Positions 6,027 to 7,258 of a DNA stretch of 7,258 nt are shown here, one piece after another. The DNA is taken from the NCBI GenBank assembly GCA_031283905.1, contig JAITAW010000298.1, positions 1 through 7,258 of the forward strand, read 5' to 3'. Both the position numbers and the translations under genes were made by a program. The notes below the pieces were generated by a model that had not been told where the DNA came from, searched no databases, and saw only the letters and a list, made by a program, of their open reading frames with translations. The stretch's first letter is position 1; each line of letters starts with the position of its first letter. The DNA comes from Treponema sp. (GTDB taxonomy: Bacteria > Spirochaetota > Spirochaetia > Treponematales > Breznakiellaceae).

Positions 6027-6922
6027 TGGAACAAGTACGAAAAGCGGCGTTTGTCGCCGTGGTCGGACGGCCTTCTGTTGGAAAATCAACGCTTGTGAAC
6101 CGCTTCTGCGGAGAAAAGGTCGCCATTGTAAGCGCGGCGCCGCAAACCACCAGAAACGCCATCCGGGGCATTGTGAACCGCGAACAGGGGCAGCTTGTGT
6201 TTGTCGATACCCCGGGACGGCACATATCAGACAAAAAACTCAACAGAAAATTGCGGGAAGTGTCGGACAGGAGCATTGCGGATGCGGAGATTGTACTGTA
6301 CATGCTTGACGCATCCCGTTCGCCGGCGGAAGAAGAAGAGAAGATAGCCCGCGATCTTGTGGGCGCGGCTGAAAATCTTGTCGTTGCAATAAACAAGATG
6401 GATTCCCCGGATGCGGATGTTACGAAAACCGAGGAATTCCTTGGAAAATTTTTTCCGAATTTAAGCGAAGGCCGGTGTTTCAAAATATCCGCGCTAAAAA
6501 AGGACGGGCTTGAACCGCTTCTGACCGCGCTTTTTGCCATGTCTCCCGAAGGCGATGCATTCTATCCTGAAGAATACTATACGGATCAAGATGTAAAATT
6601 CCGCATCGCCGAAATCATTCGTGAAAAAGCCATGAACCGGCTCTGGGATGAGCTGCCCCATGCCATCTATGTTGATATTGCGGATATGGAACTCAAAGAA
6701 AATGGCGCGAAGCTGTGGGTGCGGGCTTTCATCATCACGGAACGAGAGTCCCAGAAAGGCATGATCGTGGGAAAAGGCGGCGAAATGATACGCTCAATAC
6801 GGCTTGCCGCGCTCAAAGAGATGAAACGTATCTTCGATTGGAAGATAGAACTCGATCTGCGGGTCAAAGCCTCGCCGGATTGGCGGCATAATGACGGTAT
6901 ACTGAACAAAATCATTGACTGA
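6026..6922 (+). CDS. era: GTPase Era, 30S ribosomal subunit assembly factor
   Basis: Era binds the 3' end of 16S rRNA and aids 30S maturation. At 298 residues it is of normal length (E. coli Era has 301). The GTPase domain shows G1 GRPSVGKS (14-21), the switch I block QTTRN (40-44), G3 DTPG (61-64), G4 NKMD (123-126) and G5 SALK (155-158). The C-terminal KH domain has its GxxG loop as GKGG (249-252) and the family's late block VKASPDW. All key residues are present. The ATG overlaps the glycosyltransferase TAA by one base (TAATG), and no good Shine-Dalgarno sequence lies close by, so translation is probably coupled to the upstream gene. A weak hairpin, GAGAAG (6921-6926) with CTTCTC (6942-6947), follows but has no T-tract. 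Confidence 0.97.
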   Translation: MEQVRKAAFVAVVGRPSVGKSTLVNRFCGEKVAIVSAAPQTTRNAIRGIVNREQGQLVFVDTPGRHISDKKLNRKLREVSDRSIADAEIVLYMLDASRSPAEEEEKIARDLVGAAENLVVAINKMDSPDADVTKTEEFLGKFFPNLSEGRCFKISALKKDGLEPLLTALFAMSPEGDAFYPEEYYTDQDVKFRIAEIIREKAMNRLWDELPHAIYVDIADMELKENGAKLWVRAFIITERESQKGMIVGKGGEMIRSIRLAALKEMKRIFDWKIELDLRVKASPDWRHNDGILNKIID

Positions 6923-6951
6923 GAAGCGTCCGCCGTTATGACTTCTCCATG

Positions 6952-6988
6952 CCCCCCCCTTGTTGCGCAACTTGTGGTGGAGTATACT
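6952..6988 (+). promoter_or_regulatory. Symporter promoter with C8 tract and palindrome
   Basis: TTGTTG (6960-6965) and TATACT (6983-6988) are spaced by 17 bases; the -10 matches consensus at 5 of 6 bases, the -35 at 3 of 6. A run of eight C residues (6952-6959) abuts the -35. A perfect 10-base palindrome, GTTGCGCAAC (6962-6971), overlaps the -35 and spacer and could be an operator. The -10 lies only eight bases before the ATG at 6997, so the mRNA would have almost no leader. Confidence 0.55.
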
Positions 6989-6996
6989 GTCTTATT

Positions 6997-7258
6997 ATGA
7001 TAGGTATTATCTTTCTGTCGGTGTTTCTTGCCGTTATGATCGGCGTCGGCGTCTGGGGAATGCGAAGAACCAAGACGCTCGGAGACTTCTTTTTGGGCGG
7101 CAGGACGCTTGGTCCGTGGATTTCCGCAGTGGCCTATGGCACTTCGTACTTTTCAGCCGTTATTTTTATTGGATTTGCGGGCGCGCAGGGCTGGCAGTTC
7201 GGGTTGGACGCGCTGTGGATAGCCTTGGGCAACGCGTTTATCGGCGCGGGACTTGCGT
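6997..7258 (+). CDS. Sodium:solute symporter (SSS family), N-terminal part
   Basis: Members of this family couple uptake of sugars, amino acids, organic acids or vitamins to sodium flow across the inner membrane. The 87 visible residues start with a hydrophobic first membrane segment (about 1-21), then a short basic loop MRRTK, the family block DFFLGGRTLGPW (30-41), and a second membrane segment (about 42-62) leading to FIGFAG. This matches the SSS/SLC5 N-terminus. The gene runs off the window, so the substrate cannot be told. ATG at 6997 is preferred because it gives a full first membrane segment; an in-frame ATG at 7036 would cut it. No Shine-Dalgarno sequence is properly spaced: GGAG at 6979-6982 is 14 bases away and overlaps the promoter region. 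Confidence 0.85.
   Translation, partial: MIGIIFLSVFLAVMIGVGVWGMRRTKTLGDFFLGGRTLGPWISAVAYGTSYFSAVIFIGFAGAQGWQFGLDALWIALGNAFIGAGLA

Noticed and set aside
6921..6947. Terminator after era
   Set aside because: The stem is only six base pairs around a 15-base loop and has no T-tract; at best a weak hairpin.
1..7258. CRISPR array, tRNA or rRNA gene, toxin-antitoxin pair, prophage genes
   Set aside because: No regularly spaced repeats, cloverleaf, rRNA segments or characteristic gene pairs were seen on either strand.

Overview
The window reads as an ordinary bacterial chromosome segment of mixed GC content. It most resembles a Spirochaetota genome of the Treponema type. That is an inference: it rests on the gene set (a diacylglycerol-glucosyltransferase-like GT4 enzyme joined to era, a lone cyclic-nucleotide-binding-fold protein, a YfiF-like SpoU methyltransferase, decayed IS4 elements). 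No rRNA or other decisive marker is present. I would put it at somewhat better than even.

Layout. 1-663 (+): the 3' part of a NYN-domain RNase-like gene with a C-terminal OST-HTH/LOTUS domain. 664-1173: about 510 bases without a convincing gene, holding a strong perfect hairpin that can serve as a bidirectional terminator (741-769) and a dense, unrecognised structured element (about 819-931). 1174-3582 (-): a tight, overlapping three-gene operon read leftward: ychF, then a single-domain cyclic-nucleotide-binding-fold protein, then a SpoU/TrmH-family RNA 2'-O-methyltransferase. Its promoter (3589-3616) puts the transcription start at or next to the ychF ATG. 3583-3795: intergenic. 3796-about 4430 (+): a frameshifted, truncated IS4-family transposase relic that still shows the DREG block and a complete Y-R-E-K signature. 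About 4430-4730: a GC-rich (about 69%) stretch of unknown origin with strong hairpins. 4875-6922 (+): a two-gene unit of a GT4 glycosyltransferase and era, whose stop and start share one base. 6997-7258 (+): the start of a sodium:solute symporter gene behind its own promoter, which has a run of eight C residues just upstream and a near-zero leader.

How the genes fit together. Most intact genes concern translation: YchF (ribosome-associated ATPase), the RNA methyltransferase and Era (30S assembly GTPase). The glycosyltransferase probably makes a membrane glycolipid, and the symporter takes up a solute. The intact genes are mostly housekeeping. The less explained parts are the structured element at 819-931, the cyclic-nucleotide-binding protein lacking its phosphate-binding arginine inside the YchF operon, the C-tract promoter at the symporter, and the two-tone base composition of the glycosyltransferase gene. 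I see no clear undescribed multi-gene system.
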